From: Haloprofundus halophilus
Lineage (GTDB): Archaea; Halobacteriota; Halobacteria; Halobacteriales; Haloferacaceae
DNA: 64,000 nt
Assembly (NCBI RefSeq): GCF_003439925.1
Contig: NZ_QQRR01000001.1
Location: 1,054,001-1,118,000 of the forward strand
Reading direction: 5' to 3'
The notes below the pieces were generated by a model. That model was not told where the DNA came from and made no database searches. It worked only from the letters and a program-made list of their open reading frames with translations. Numbering within the stretch: the first letter of the stretch is position 1; each line of letters begins with the position of its first letter. Positions 26,285-35,073 of this stretch are shown piece after piece. Made by a program: the position numbers and the translations under genes.

Positions 26285-26497
26285 ATGGCTATCGGTGGTC
26301 GAGACCGCAGCGGAACGACGGCGCTGGACAGACTCCGGTCGCACTACAACCGAGTCGACCTGCGCTGCCCGCAGTGCGGGTACAGAGACGAAGACGGACA
26401 GTGGACCGCGCGGACGACGGGTTCACAGGTGTTGTATCGCCACGTCTGTCCGAGCTGCGGCGAGATTCGGACCCGGACGCTTCGACTGAGTCAGTGA
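26285..26497 (+). CDS. Small zinc-ribbon protein (HVO_0649-like family)
   Basis: A 70-residue protein with one two-knuckle zinc ribbon. Cys28, Cys31, Cys55 and Cys58 are spaced as C-P-Q-C and C-P-S-C. The spacer between the knuckles reads GYRDEDGQWTARTTGSQ, and the C-terminal strand RTRTLRLSQ completes the fold. I recall a haloarchaeal family of small zinc fingers named after HVO_0649 with this outline; the exact name is tentative. No function is known. An inverted repeat overlaps its promoter. Confidence 0.78.
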   Translation: MAIGGRDRSGTTALDRLRSHYNRVDLRCPQCGYRDEDGQWTARTTGSQVLYRHVCPSCGEIRTRTLRLSQ

Positions 26498-26617
26498 CCT
26501 CACGGCGACGGAGACGCGCCGGCGTCCGATAGCGATGGCGCTCCCTCGAACACCAGTTCTCGGCGACCGCCCGTCGCCACTACGGGGGCGCGAATCGGCG
26601 AACCAGAAGCCGACCGC

Positions 26618-28627
26618 TCACGCGAGGAAGAAGATGAGGACGCTCACGAGTATCGTCGCGCAGGCGATGGCCGCGGCGAACGCCCCGCCCATCGAGACGG
26701 CGACGTTGGCGTGACTGGCGAGCGTCTCGGTGCGGTCGTTGCCGAAGACGGTCACCTCGGCGTGTTCGACGGCCATGCCGGACTCGACGGGTTCGCAGTC
26801 GGCGACCGCCTCCGAGACCAGACGGCGAATCAGCGACCTGAGTTCGTCGCGGTCGATGGCGGCACCGACCTGGTTGTCCGCCTTCACCGTGTTGACGATG
26901 TGCGTGTCGGTGGTCATCACTTCCGCGGCGTCGACGAGGCTACCGCCGTCTCCGACGACGCGTTCGGCCCCCGCCGCTTCTGCGTCGTCCTCCGTGCTGG
27001 GTGCGCTGACGACCTCCGGGTCGTCGGGAGACGTCGACTCGACGGCCTCACAGAGGTCCGAGACGATGCTGTCGCGGAGCCCCGGTTCCATGTTGTTGCC
27101 GTCGACGAGCACGTACGCCGTTCGCTGCCCCTCGACTTCCGAGACCGCGACGCGGATGCCGAGCGGCCCGATTCCCTCCCGCGGTGTCCACTCGGTCGGG
27201 TCCGAGGCGACGCCCAGACGCAACCGGTCGGTGCCGGCGTCAGAGAGCGCCCGGCCGACCGCTCCGGCCCCGCGAATCATGTCGAAGGAGCGCCGACTTC
27301 CGGGCGTGACGTGGCCGAGGTCCGGACCTTCGAGGCCGTTGTTGCAGTTGTGGGCGTCGACGAGCAGCACGTCGTCCAGTCCGCTGGTTCGCGCCTCCGT
27401 CGCCGCCGAGAGCCCGACCGAGTACTCCACGTCGTCGGCGAAGTTCGGAGCGAACGTCGAGACGACGAGCGCGTCGTCGCCGAAGCGTTGGCCGACGAGT
27501 TTCGCCTCGCCGGAGTCGACGCGGACGCTCTTGCTGGCTTCGGCGCTGTACTCGATGCGCTCGTGGGCGCTCTCGGCGGCTTCGAGGATGGTGTCGACTT
27601 CGCGCTCGGTGACGAGGTTGAAGTCGTGACCGGCGGTGGCGTGCGGCGGGAACGCCAGCCCTTCGCTGCGTCGGGCGACGCGTTCGGGGAAGTTGCCGCC
27701 GCCGATCTCGCCCATCGGACCGGGGTGAATCATCGGGAGGACGAACCGCGCCTTCTCGTCGCCGTCGGCGTCGCGGAACGCGAGGACGGTGACGGGGACG
27801 ACCGCTTCCTGGCCGAGTTGTTCGAAGAAGTCCTCCAGCTCTCGGGAGCCCTCGGCGATGTGGCCGATGAACCCGCGGATGAAGTCGAGGACGGAGACGC
27901 CGAGGCTGTTGCGCCACGGTCGGTCGATGACTTCGAGGAAGGCGTAGACGCTCATCGCGTAGATGACGCACATGACTCCGAGGAGGACGAAGTGGTCGGG
28001 CGTCAGCGCCGAGACGACGTCGGGCGCTTGCTCGGAGCGGGCGAAGTACGGCATCAGGTACGCGTCGAGGACGGGACCGCCGACTTCGAGGTAGCTGAGC
28101 GTCCCGCTGTAGATGAACAGCAGTACCGCCGAGACGACCGTCTGGATGCTCGCCGGAATCGACGCGACGAGGATGGACGAGCGCGACACGGCCATGATGA
28201 CGAGCAGGCGGAGCGCGAAGATGGACGCGAGCGCGACGACGAGCACGTCGTAGACGAACCGCTGGTCGAGCGAGGCGAACACGGCGACGATGGCCGCGAC
28301 GGTGAGCAGTCCGACGAGGACGATTTCGCAGGCCAGCGCCAGAAGCGACGAGCGGTTGGGCGTCAGTCGCCCGCCGAGAAACCGGTCGACGCCGGTGGTC
28401 GCGACGCTGGCGACGACCGTCGGGATGCCGACGAAGAAGATGCCCTCCCAGGCGTCTTTGCCGACGAAGAACAGCCCTCGCCACGTGCCTTCGCGGAGTC
28501 CGGAGTCGAACGCGCCGACGCCCGCGATGGCGGCGATGAGCAGCGCGAACCCGAGGCTCGCGTACCACGAGGGCGCGCGGAAGATGAACCGCGACAACCC
28601 GGCGAGGTTGCTCTGCGACGCTGTCAT
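26618..28627 (-). CDS. DUF2070 family membrane protein
   Basis: A 669-residue archaeal protein. The N-terminal third (about 15-250) has seven hydrophobic helices, starting 'WYASLGFALLIAAIAGVGAF'. The large soluble part (about 255-630) contains 'PVTVLAFRDADGDEKARFVL', the conserved 'PMIHPGPMGEIGGGNFPERV' motif (reminiscent of an endonuclease or phosphatase metal site), and 'LLVDAHNCNN'. A last helix at the C-terminus ends 'AIACATILVSVLIFFL'. The DUF2070 family is conserved in Archaea without known function. It stands alone. Confidence 0.88.
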   Translation of the reverse strand: MTASQSNLAGLSRFIFRAPSWYASLGFALLIAAIAGVGAFDSGLREGTWRGLFFVGKDAWEGIFFVGIPTVVASVATTGVDRFLGGRLTPNRSSLLALACEIVLVGLLTVAAIVAVFASLDQRFVYDVLVVALASIFALRLLVIMAVSRSSILVASIPASIQTVVSAVLLFIYSGTLSYLEVGGPVLDAYLMPYFARSEQAPDVVSALTPDHFVLLGVMCVIYAMSVYAFLEVIDRPWRNSLGVSVLDFIRGFIGHIAEGSRELEDFFEQLGQEAVVPVTVLAFRDADGDEKARFVLPMIHPGPMGEIGGGNFPERVARRSEGLAFPPHATAGHDFNLVTEREVDTILEAAESAHERIEYSAEASKSVRVDSGEAKLVGQRFGDDALVVSTFAPNFADDVEYSVGLSAATEARTSGLDDVLLVDAHNCNNGLEGPDLGHVTPGSRRSFDMIRGAGAVGRALSDAGTDRLRLGVASDPTEWTPREGIGPLGIRVAVSEVEGQRTAYVLVDGNNMEPGLRDSIVSDLCEAVESTSPDDPEVVSAPSTEDDAEAAGAERVVGDGGSLVDAAEVMTTDTHIVNTVKADNQVGAAIDRDELRSLIRRLVSEAVADCEPVESGMAVEHAEVTVFGNDRTETLASHANVAVSMGGAFAAAIACATILVSVLIFFLA

Positions 28628-28740
28628 GCCGACGAGGTTGTGGGCGTGCCTCCTAAAACCTCGCTACTTGTTGCGACGAAGCGACAGTCACCCCCGCTGT
28701 CAGTCCGGACGGACAGCGTCGTCGACGGCGCTCGGGTCGC

Positions 28741-29292
28741 TCAGTTCTCGCAGCGGGCGATGAAGTTCTCGAACACTTCCTGGCCGCGCTCGGTGTGGGC
28801 GACTTCGGGGTGCCACTGGACGCCGTAGAGGTCGCGGGAGGCGTCGCTCATCGCCTCGATGCCGCAGACGTCGCTCGTCGCGGTGTGGGTGAAGCCCTCG
28901 GGGAGCTCCTTCACCTCGTCGGCGTGACTCGCCCAGACGCGGGTCTCGGGCGCGAGCGAGCCGACGAGCGGGTCCTCGTCGTCGAGGATGTCGACGGTCA
29001 CGTCGGCGTAACCGCCGTAGTCGCCCGACCCGACGCGCCCGCCGAGTTCGGTCGCCATCACCTGCATGCCGAGACAGATGCCGAGGACGGGGATGTCGAG
29101 GTCGAGATACTCCGCGGAGCGCCCGGCGCGGTCGGCGTCCGGTCCGCCCGAGAGGACGATGCCGTCGGCGTCGACCTCCTCGGGAGGGGTGTCGTTGTCG
29201 ACGATGTCGGTATCGACGCCCGCGTCGCGCAAAGCCCGCTGCTCCAAGTGTGTGAACTGCCCGTGGTTGTCGATGACGACGACTCTGGTCAT
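28741..29292 (-). CDS. guaAA: GMP synthase glutaminase subunit A
   Basis: A 183-residue class I glutamine amidotransferase. Cys73 lies in the nucleophile elbow GICLGMQ, and the His161/Glu163 pair is in VQWHPEV. The oxyanion strand VLSGGPD and the SHADEV motif are also present. In archaea GMP synthase is split; this subunit supplies ammonia to the separate ATP-pyrophosphatase subunit, which is not in this window. Start is MTRVVVI at 29292, the canonical N-terminus; the 19 upstream codons do not resemble the family. Confidence 0.93.
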   Translation of the reverse strand: MTRVVVIDNHGQFTHLEQRALRDAGVDTDIVDNDTPPEEVDADGIVLSGGPDADRAGRSAEYLDLDIPVLGICLGMQVMATELGGRVGSGDYGGYADVTVDILDDEDPLVGSLAPETRVWASHADEVKELPEGFTHTATSDVCGIEAMSDASRDLYGVQWHPEVAHTERGQEVFENFIARCEN

Positions 29293-29430
29293 AGCCGGGG
29301 TTGGACCGACGAGCCTAAAAACGAATCGGACTCGGGTCGAAGTGGGCACGTTCGTGCATCGTAGAACGTGAGAGTCGGCCGTTCACGTGACGCCGAGCGG
29401 GAGCGAACTCGAACCGCGGCAGTGGGACTC

Positions 29431-29985
29431 TCACGAACGGTCGTCGGTCGACTCGAACCGTTCGCTCGCGGACCGAAAGCCGAACTCGGCCTGTTCGTCG
29501 CTGCGCCGCTGCTCGCGCGTCGCCAGCGCCTCGGCGTCGGGGTTCACGTCGTCGTCGACGCGGGCGAAGGAGTTGTGAACTTTCGCGTGACACCACCGGC
29601 AGAGTGACACAGTAATCTCGTGGCTGGGTTCGGCGTCGTCTCTACCGTTGTCGGCATCGCCGCCGTGATACGAGAGGTGGTGTTCCTCCAACAGCGGGCG
29701 CGCCGACGACTGGTGCGCCATCCGAACTTCCTCCAACCCGCAGCGGACGCACTCGCGGCCGTCGGTGGTCGACCGGTACTGCGGGCAGTCGCGCCACTCG
29801 CAATCTTCCTCGCCGGCGAGACAGCGGTAGTCGTCGGCCCGGCGCGCGCGGGCGAACTCGGGGTCGTCGCCGGCGTGCGACAGCGCGTAGCGGCAGCGGC
29901 CGTCGCCGGTCAAGTGGTCACACCGCTCGGCGAACTCGTAGGGGTCGTCCACGCCGACCGGCGTTCCCTTCGGCGTCTTCTCCAT
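29431..29985 (-). CDS. HNH-like zinc-binding protein (haloarchaeal DUF7097 type)
   Basis: A 184-residue, Cys/His-rich protein. The N-terminal part carries Cys22, Cys31, Cys55, Cys62 and Cys67 in a knuckle-like cluster. Then come Cys79 and Cys82 (CVRCG), the His pair 'EEHHLSYHG' (residues 101-109), and the zinc motif LCRWCHAKVH (Cys129, Cys132, His133, His137), which together match the HNH-endonuclease ordering. I cannot say whether the catalytic His is active. It is divergent from the HalOD1 gene, with no toxin or phage genes beside it. Confidence 0.7.
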   Translation of the reverse strand: MEKTPKGTPVGVDDPYEFAERCDHLTGDGRCRYALSHAGDDPEFARARRADDYRCLAGEEDCEWRDCPQYRSTTDGRECVRCGLEEVRMAHQSSARPLLEEHHLSYHGGDADNGRDDAEPSHEITVSLCRWCHAKVHNSFARVDDDVNPDAEALATREQRRSDEQAEFGFRSASERFESTDDRS

Positions 29986-30159
29986 GTAGTCGCCCCTCGG
30001 TTCCGACGTTACTTGAACGCTCGACGTTCGTCGTTCACCAGAAGAGAGCCTCGTTTCGAGCGTCTCGGGCTCTCGGTCGCGGACGTACGTCTTTTCTCCC
30101 CCTACCGGATAGATTCGAATACATTTACCTCACGAGTATTATTCGAGTTCGAAACAGAG

Positions 30160-30203
30160 TATAAAATAACTCAAGAGCTACTTCCTATGAAACGGTAGTT
30201 TCA
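30160..30203 (+). promoter_or_regulatory. TATA box and hairpin before the HalOD1 gene
   Basis: TATAAAA (30160-30166) is a strong TATA box. TGAAAC (30188-30193) and GTTTCA (30198-30203) form a perfect 6-bp stem with a GGTA loop, placed where transcription should begin. It could be an operator or a 5'-leader hairpin. Confidence 0.5.
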
Positions 30204-30222
30204 AAACCCCGGATGTTGGTAG

Positions 30223-30633
30223 ATGGATTACAACCAGATCACTGCTGGTCGTCGACGCCAGCACGGGCGCGAGCTATCCATGAAAGACAACTCACCATCT
30301 CACACCGGGCACTCCTACGACACGGACCGCTACCGACAACGACACGAAGCCATCGTCGACCCCGGCGAAACGGATCTCTCGTTCGCTGTCATCGACGCGA
30401 TCGCGGCCGTCGAAGGTGTCGACCCTCTCGACCTCGACCCCTTCATGCACGAGTCCATCAACCCCGACGCACTGAACAACCTCTTCGCCGGAACCGAGCA
30501 GACGAGCCTCGGCGGCTCCGTCGCGTTCGAGGCGCTCAGCTACACCATCGTCGTCGAGAGCCACGGTCGAATCACCGTCTACGAGCAGAAAGACGGCGGC
30601 GGACGGCGGACGCTGGCGGCCGGAATGCGGTAA
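30223..30633 (+). CDS. HalOD1 output-domain protein
   Basis: A 136-residue protein that is mostly one HalOD1 domain (about residues 50-128): 'DLSFAVIDAIAAVEGVDPLDL', then FMHESINPDALNNLF, and the strands 'SVAFEALSYTIVVESHGRIT'. HalOD1 is a haloarchaeal output domain often found downstream of PAS/receiver modules in signalling; here it is single-domain. An internal ATG at 30280 is an alternative start, but the strong TATA at 30160 favours 30223. Regulation is unknown. Confidence 0.82.
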   Translation: MDYNQITAGRRRQHGRELSMKDNSPSHTGHSYDTDRYRQRHEAIVDPGETDLSFAVIDAIAAVEGVDPLDLDPFMHESINPDALNNLFAGTEQTSLGGSVAFEALSYTIVVESHGRITVYEQKDGGGRRTLAAGMR

Positions 30634-30689
30634 CGTCTCCTGACGAGCGAATCTGACACACTTTTGTCGCTCCGTCGTAACGCCGAGTC

Positions 30690-31025
30690 GTGCAACTCGT
30701 TCACGAGGGGCGGCCGATAGCGAGCACCGTCGAGTTCGCGGACACCGTTCTCGAACAGAGCCGCGGGCTGATGTTCCGGCGGTCGGTCCCCGACGACTAC
30801 GCGCTCGTCTTCCGGTTCGACGAGGCGGAGCGCCGAAGCCTCCACATGCTGTTCGTCCCGTTTCCGATCGACGCGCTCTGGCTGGTCGACGGCGAGGTGA
30901 CCAAGCACGCTCGCCTCTCGGGGTGGACCGGCCTCGGCTGGGGCACCGCCGACACCATCGTCGAGCTCCCCGCCGGAGCGGCCGACGGCGTCGACGCGGG
31001 CGACTCCGTCGAACTCGTCGAGTGA
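30690..31025 (+). CDS. DUF192 family protein
   Basis: A 111-residue protein starting at a GTG (30690). It has the DUF192 beta-rich fold: 'VLEQSRGLMFRRSVPDDYALVF', then 'LHMLFVPFPIDALWLVDGEV', and a C-terminal 'IVELPAGAADG'. The conserved 'RGLMFR' and 'MLFVPFPID' are diagnostic. The family (COG1430) is widespread and uncharacterised, sometimes exported in bacteria; no signal peptide is visible here. Confidence 0.88.
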   Translation: MQLVHEGRPIASTVEFADTVLEQSRGLMFRRSVPDDYALVFRFDEAERRSLHMLFVPFPIDALWLVDGEVTKHARLSGWTGLGWGTADTIVELPAGAADGVDAGDSVELVE

Positions 31026-31120
31026 TGTTGCGAGAAAGCGAGCGCGGGCGACGCATCCGACTGGCAAGTTCTGTCGTACCCCACAGGTTGATACGCGGTG
31101 GCGTCCACCGGGCATCTACA

Positions 31121-31198
31121 ATGTCGGACCACACCGGCACGGAGGATAGGGTAAGTCGCCGCGAGGCGACTGGCCGAGAAATTCCGCGCCCAAGATAA
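31121..31198 (+). CDS. Short open frame, possible displaced N-terminus of the LeuA-family gene
   Basis: ATG at 31121 opens MSDHTGTEDRV and then a basic run to TAA at 31196. The start codons MSDHTGTE have the GC-rich third positions of real genes; the rest do not. The frame downstream that encodes the LeuA-family protein is open from 31155 onward but has no ATG or GTG. A single-base shift near 31152-31155 would fuse the two. Confidence 0.35.
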   Translation: MSDHTGTEDRVSRREATGREIPRPR

Positions 31199-31271
31199 CT
31201 TCTCGACCGACGACGCGAACGCGGCTGCCACCCCGTTCGCAGCGTCGCTCGACGGACGCGACGTACTGCTT

Positions 31272-32750
31272 TTGGATACGACGCTCAGAGACGGCGAGCA
31301 AGCGCCGGGTGTCTCGCTCTCGACGACCGAGAAGGTCGACATCGCACGCGCGCTCGACAGAGCGGCGGTGCCGTTCGTCGAGGCCGGGAGCGCCTGCACC
31401 GGCGCGGGCGAACGCGACGCCATCGCCCGCGTCGCCGACCTCGGTCTCGACGCGACGGTGACGAGTTTCGCCCGCGGGGTCCGCGCCGACGTGGACCTCG
31501 CGCTCGACTGCGGCGTCGACGGCGTGAATCTCGTCGTCCCCGCAAGCGACCGCCACGTCGAGGGGAAGGTCGGCACCGACCGCGACTCGGTCGTCGAGAC
31601 GACGGTCGAACTCGTCGAACACGCCCGCGACCACGGCCTCTGGGTCGAGGTGCTCGGGGAGGACGGCTCGCGGGCCGACGTCGACTTTCTCGACCGCCTC
31701 GCCGCGGCCGCGCACGACGCCGGAGCCGACCGCTTCTGTTACTGCGACACCGTCGGTCACGGGAGTCCAGAGCACACGGAGCGCGTCGTCTCGCGACTCG
31801 CCGAGCACGGCCCGACGAGCACCCACGTCCACGACGACCTGGGCTTCGCCATGACGAACGTCTACGCCAGCCTCCGGGCGGGCGCGGATCTCGTCCACGC
31901 CACCGTCAACGGCGTCGGCGAGCGCGCGGGCAACGTCGCGCTCGAAGAGGTCGCAGTCGCGCTCTCGCACTGCTACGGCGTCGACTGCGCGAACCTCGAC
32001 GAACTGTACTCGCTCGCACAGACCGTCGCCCGCGCGACGGAGACGCCGCTTCCCCCGAACAAGGCCGTCGTCGGCGAGAACGCCTTTGCCCACGAGAGCG
32101 GCATCCACACCGACGGCACGCTGAAGGACGAGGCGATGTACGAGCCGTACCCGCCCGAGACGGTGGGCCGCGAGCGCCGCCTCGTGCTCGGCAAACACGC
32201 CGGCCGCGCCGGCGTCCGAGCGGCGCTCGACGAGCACGGCGTCGAGGTGACCGACGACGAACTCGCGCGAGTCGTCGAGCGCGTCAAGGGCCTCGCGGAG
32301 CGCGGAAAGCGCGTCACCGACGCCGACCTGCTCACCGTCGCCGAGGACGTACAGGGTCGCGCCCGCGAGCGACGCGTCAGACTCGTCGACCTGCAGGCGA
32401 CCAGCGGCGGCGGGGTGCCGACCGCGAGCGTCCGCCTCGCCGTCGACGACGAGGAGCGCGTCGCCGCCGGGACCGGCAACGGCCCTGTCGACGCCGCCGT
32501 CGAGGCGGTCCGGACGGCGCTCGGTCCCGACGCCGCCTTCCAGTTGGAGTCGTACCACGTCGACGCCATCTCCGGCGGCACCGACGCCGTCGTCACCGTC
32601 GAAGTCGAACTCTCGCGGGGCGACCGGTCGGTGAGCGTCGCCGCGTCGGACGCGGACATCACCCGCGCGAGCGTCGTCGCGATGGTCGACGCCCTCGACC
32701 GCCTGCGCGCGCCGAAAGCGGTGGCCGACGTGCCGCCCGCCGACGACTGA
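31272..32750 (+). CDS. LeuA/CimA-family acyltransferase (citramalate/isopropylmalate/homocitrate synthase-like)
   Basis: A 492-residue (or longer) protein of the DRE-TIM metallolyase family. The catalytic start DTTLRDGEQAPG, the 'EAGSACTGAGERDAI' loop, HVHDDLG and HESGIHTDG metal motifs are visible. The C-terminal part (about 370-480) is the LeuA dimer/allosteric domain. The EAGS and APGVS pattern fits (R)-citramalate synthases of archaea better than LeuA, but substrate use is not proved. The only in-frame start is TTG at 31272, which leaves just one residue before DTTLRDG; the true N-terminus is probably longer (the frame is open from 31155). Confidence 0.85.
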   Translation: MDTTLRDGEQAPGVSLSTTEKVDIARALDRAAVPFVEAGSACTGAGERDAIARVADLGLDATVTSFARGVRADVDLALDCGVDGVNLVVPASDRHVEGKVGTDRDSVVETTVELVEHARDHGLWVEVLGEDGSRADVDFLDRLAAAAHDAGADRFCYCDTVGHGSPEHTERVVSRLAEHGPTSTHVHDDLGFAMTNVYASLRAGADLVHATVNGVGERAGNVALEEVAVALSHCYGVDCANLDELYSLAQTVARATETPLPPNKAVVGENAFAHESGIHTDGTLKDEAMYEPYPPETVGRERRLVLGKHAGRAGVRAALDEHGVEVTDDELARVVERVKGLAERGKRVTDADLLTVAEDVQGRARERRVRLVDLQATSGGGVPTASVRLAVDDEERVAAGTGNGPVDAAVEAVRTALGPDAAFQLESYHVDAISGGTDAVVTVEVELSRGDRSVSVAASDADITRASVVAMVDALDRLRAPKAVADVPPADD

Positions 32751-32967
32751 CCGCAGACGCCCGCCGACTGGCCACGGACGCCGCACGTCGCCGCGGGGGC
32801 GACGACCGGAACTTCGCGGCGGCGTCTCAGGTGAGAGAACACCGCCGCGACGACAGCCGAAAGCGAGACGTGTCAACCTCACTCGAACGGAAATCGGCAG
32901 ACAGCGTAGCGAAGGTGGACGTTTTACCTACCAAGATACTTATCAAGAACGACGACACAAATGGGGT

Positions 32968-33498
32968 ATGGAACGTCGCCGCTTTCTCGCCCTCCTCGGA
33001 ACGACCGCCGTCGGCGGAACCGCCGGTTGCACCGGACGGTTGTCGCAGTCCGGAGCGAACGTGCAGTTCCCGCCCGCCGCACGCGACGCCGACTTCGACC
33101 CGAAACTCGACGGCAGTCCGGCCGAACAGGTCGACGTCGGCTCTCGGTTCGGCGTTCTCCGCCCGTCGAACAACGGACCGCACGGACTCGTCGTCTGGAA
33201 CGACGGCCCGGCCCGCGAGATAACCGTCTCGGTGTATCGGAATTCGTTCGTGGCGTACGAGACGTTCGAGCGGACGTTCGACGTCGACGCGGGCGAACAC
33301 GTGTCGCTGACGCTGCACCGGCCGGCGACCTACACGACCGTCGTCACCGTCGAGGACGCGACTGAGACGGCCGCGACGGTCGGCGTCGACCGGACGAACT
33401 TCGACTGCAACGACTCGGCGACGACCGTCGCCGTCCGCGAGAACGGACGGATGGAGTGTTCGACCTGGTCGACGATGATGGGATGCGGGCCGCTGTAA
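32968..33498 (+). CDS. Secreted Tat lipoprotein, unknown function
   Basis: A 176-residue protein with a twin-arginine/lipobox leader: ERRRFLALLG, then GGTAGC with Cys21 as the lipid-anchored residue. The mature domain looks like a small beta-sandwich ('GLVVWNDGPAREITVSVYRN', 'HVSLTLHRPATYTTVVTVED'). Three further Cys near the C-terminus (about residues 147-174) could form disulfides. It is probably a cell-surface protein, but no family is recognised. An AT-rich promoter stretch (about 32925-32950) precedes it. Confidence 0.75.
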   Translation: MERRRFLALLGTTAVGGTAGCTGRLSQSGANVQFPPAARDADFDPKLDGSPAEQVDVGSRFGVLRPSNNGPHGLVVWNDGPAREITVSVYRNSFVAYETFERTFDVDAGEHVSLTLHRPATYTTVVTVEDATETAATVGVDRTNFDCNDSATTVAVRENGRMECSTWSTMMGCGPL

Positions 33499-33550
33499 TC
33501 CGACGACCTGAAAACGGAAGTGGCTCCACACCGAAGCCCGAGCCGTCACC

Positions 33551-33865
33551 GTGAACGAGTTCGTCGTCGAAGTGAAGCCGTCCGCGCGGCGGACCAACGG
33601 CGCGGTCGGAGCCGCTGTCGTCCGTCGCGGGACCCGTCGCCGTTTCGGAACGCGCGCCGACGCCGAGTCGTGGGCGGCGTCGCTCTCCGGCGGGAACGAG
33701 CCCCGCGTCTGGATTCGACTCGCCGACCCGCGCGACGACTCCGCCGTCGACGGATATCTCGTCGGCCGTCGCGGACGCGTTTCCCTCGACGGTGCGTACG
33801 ACAAGCGCCGCCGCCGACTCCGCGGCGGGACCGAGAGCGAACAGTCGGGTTTCGACCGCTTCTGA
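33551..33865 (+). CDS. Small basic/acidic hypothetical protein
   Basis: A 104-residue protein starting at GTG (33551). It has a short beta strand start FVVEVKPSARR, a middle 'RVWIRLADPRDDSAVDGYLV' segment, and an Arg-rich end. Codon use is GC3-rich as for real genes here. I recognise no family. It lies 50 bases after the lipoprotein gene and could be co-transcribed with it. Confidence 0.55.
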   Translation: MNEFVVEVKPSARRTNGAVGAAVVRRGTRRRFGTRADAESWAASLSGGNEPRVWIRLADPRDDSAVDGYLVGRRGRVSLDGAYDKRRRRLRGGTESEQSGFDRF

Positions 33866-33909
33866 CTCCTTCGGCCGTTTCCGACCCCTTCGACCGTTCC
33901 CGGCCCGCC

Positions 33910-34917
33910 TCAGTCGCTACCGACCGGGAGCGCGTCGGTGTCGGCGTACTCGCGGACGTACACGTCGACGAGCGCTTTCAGCACGCCGAGGACGATGGGG
34001 CCGAAGAAGATGCCCATGACCCCCAGCGCCGCGACGCCGCCGAAGATGCCGACGACGAACAGCCCGGGGTTGAGACGCGCCTCTCGCCCGCCGATGACGG
34101 GGCGGAGGTAGTTGTCCGAGAGGCTGACGACCACGGCACCGTAGACGAACAGAAACCCCGCCGGGACGTACTGACCGGTGAGCGCCAGATACACCGACGC
34201 CGGAATCCAGACGACCGACGCCCCGATGAGCGGCAGCAGCGACAGGAGAACCGTCACGACGGTCCAGAACACGGCGCTCGGGAACCCGACGACGAAGAAA
34301 CCGATACCGGTGAGGATGCCCTGGACGACGGCGACGAGGACGTTGCCGACCAGCACCGCCCACATGAGGCGGTCGATACGGGCGTGGAGTTCGTCCTGAA
34401 TCGACGGTGGAAGCGGTATCGCCTCGTGAATCCACGCGACGAGTGCGGTGCCGTCGGTCAGCAGGTAGTAGAGTAGAAACAGGAGGACGGTGAGACCGAT
34501 GACCGCGTTCGAGAGCCCGCCGAAGACGTCGACGACGCTGCCGACGAGCGTCGACCCGCTCCCCTGCGCGGAGCCGAACAGCGCTTCGACCGAGACGTTC
34601 ATCCGAGTGAACTCCTCGAACTGCGTCGCCCCCGAGAGCAGGTCGCGGACGGCGGCGAAGACGGAACGTGCCTCTCTGAGGACGACTTGCACGACGAGGG
34701 CGACCGGCAGGAGAACGGCCAACGTCGAGACGGCGATGAGGGAAACGGCGGCGACGCGAGCGCCGACCACGCGTTCGAGTCGGCGGTGAACCGGCTTCAA
34801 CACGTAGGCGAGAAGCACTGCGGCGAGGACGTACTGGAGAAACGGATACAGCAGTAGGACCGAGAGTACCCCGGCGACGCCGATTGCGAGGAGAAGAAAC
34901 GAGCGGTCGCGCTCCAT
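33910..34917 (-). CDS. AI-2E family transporter
   Basis: A 335-residue polytopic membrane protein with about eight helices. It has the conserved AI-2E exporter pattern: an N-terminal double helix 'FLLLAIGVAGVLSVLLLYPF' plus 'YVLKPVHRRLERVVG', a periplasmic helical region, and the C-terminal 'VSLSDNYLRPVIGGREARLNPGL' motif, followed by 'GIFGGVAALGVMGIFFGPIV'. Members export AI-2 or act as Na+/H+ antiporters; the substrate here is unknown. Start is MERDRSF at 34917; a start seven codons upstream is possible. Confidence 0.9.
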   Translation of the reverse strand: MERDRSFLLLAIGVAGVLSVLLLYPFLQYVLAAVLLAYVLKPVHRRLERVVGARVAAVSLIAVSTLAVLLPVALVVQVVLREARSVFAAVRDLLSGATQFEEFTRMNVSVEALFGSAQGSGSTLVGSVVDVFGGLSNAVIGLTVLLFLLYYLLTDGTALVAWIHEAIPLPPSIQDELHARIDRLMWAVLVGNVLVAVVQGILTGIGFFVVGFPSAVFWTVVTVLLSLLPLIGASVVWIPASVYLALTGQYVPAGFLFVYGAVVVSLSDNYLRPVIGGREARLNPGLFVVGIFGGVAALGVMGIFFGPIVLGVLKALVDVYVREYADTDALPVGSD

Positions 34918-35020
34918 ACCCCTTACAACGACCGACAACCGGATAAATCGAGAGGCTCGCGTCGACGCAGCGCTTCGGGACGGTGACGACGGGTCTCACG
35001 CGGCGTCGCGCGCGACGAGA

Positions 35021-35073
35021 CGCGCCGCTCGGAGTATGACGGTCGGAGAAGCGCCGAGGGAGAGATTTGAACT
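35021..35073. repeat. Copy of the tRNA-Ser 3' end and its downstream flank (truncated)
   Basis: 53 bases here match 35164-35216 with two mismatches. The matching part includes the acceptor 3' strand and half the T-arm of tRNA-Ser (GCCGAGGGAGAGATTTGAACT). The copy then breaks off and continues with unrelated sequence. GATTTGAAC (35064-35072) also pairs with GTTCAAATC (35110-35118), so two T-arm-like fragments face each other. Confidence 0.8.

Noticed and set aside
26711-28828. 705-codon plus-strand open frame opposite DUF2070
   Set aside because: Arg/Asp/Gly-rich shadow; DUF2070 on the minus strand has helices and conserved motifs.
31116-32882. 588-codon minus-strand open frame opposite the LeuA-family gene
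   Set aside because: Composition is that of a reverse-complement shadow, and the plus strand has a clear enzyme.
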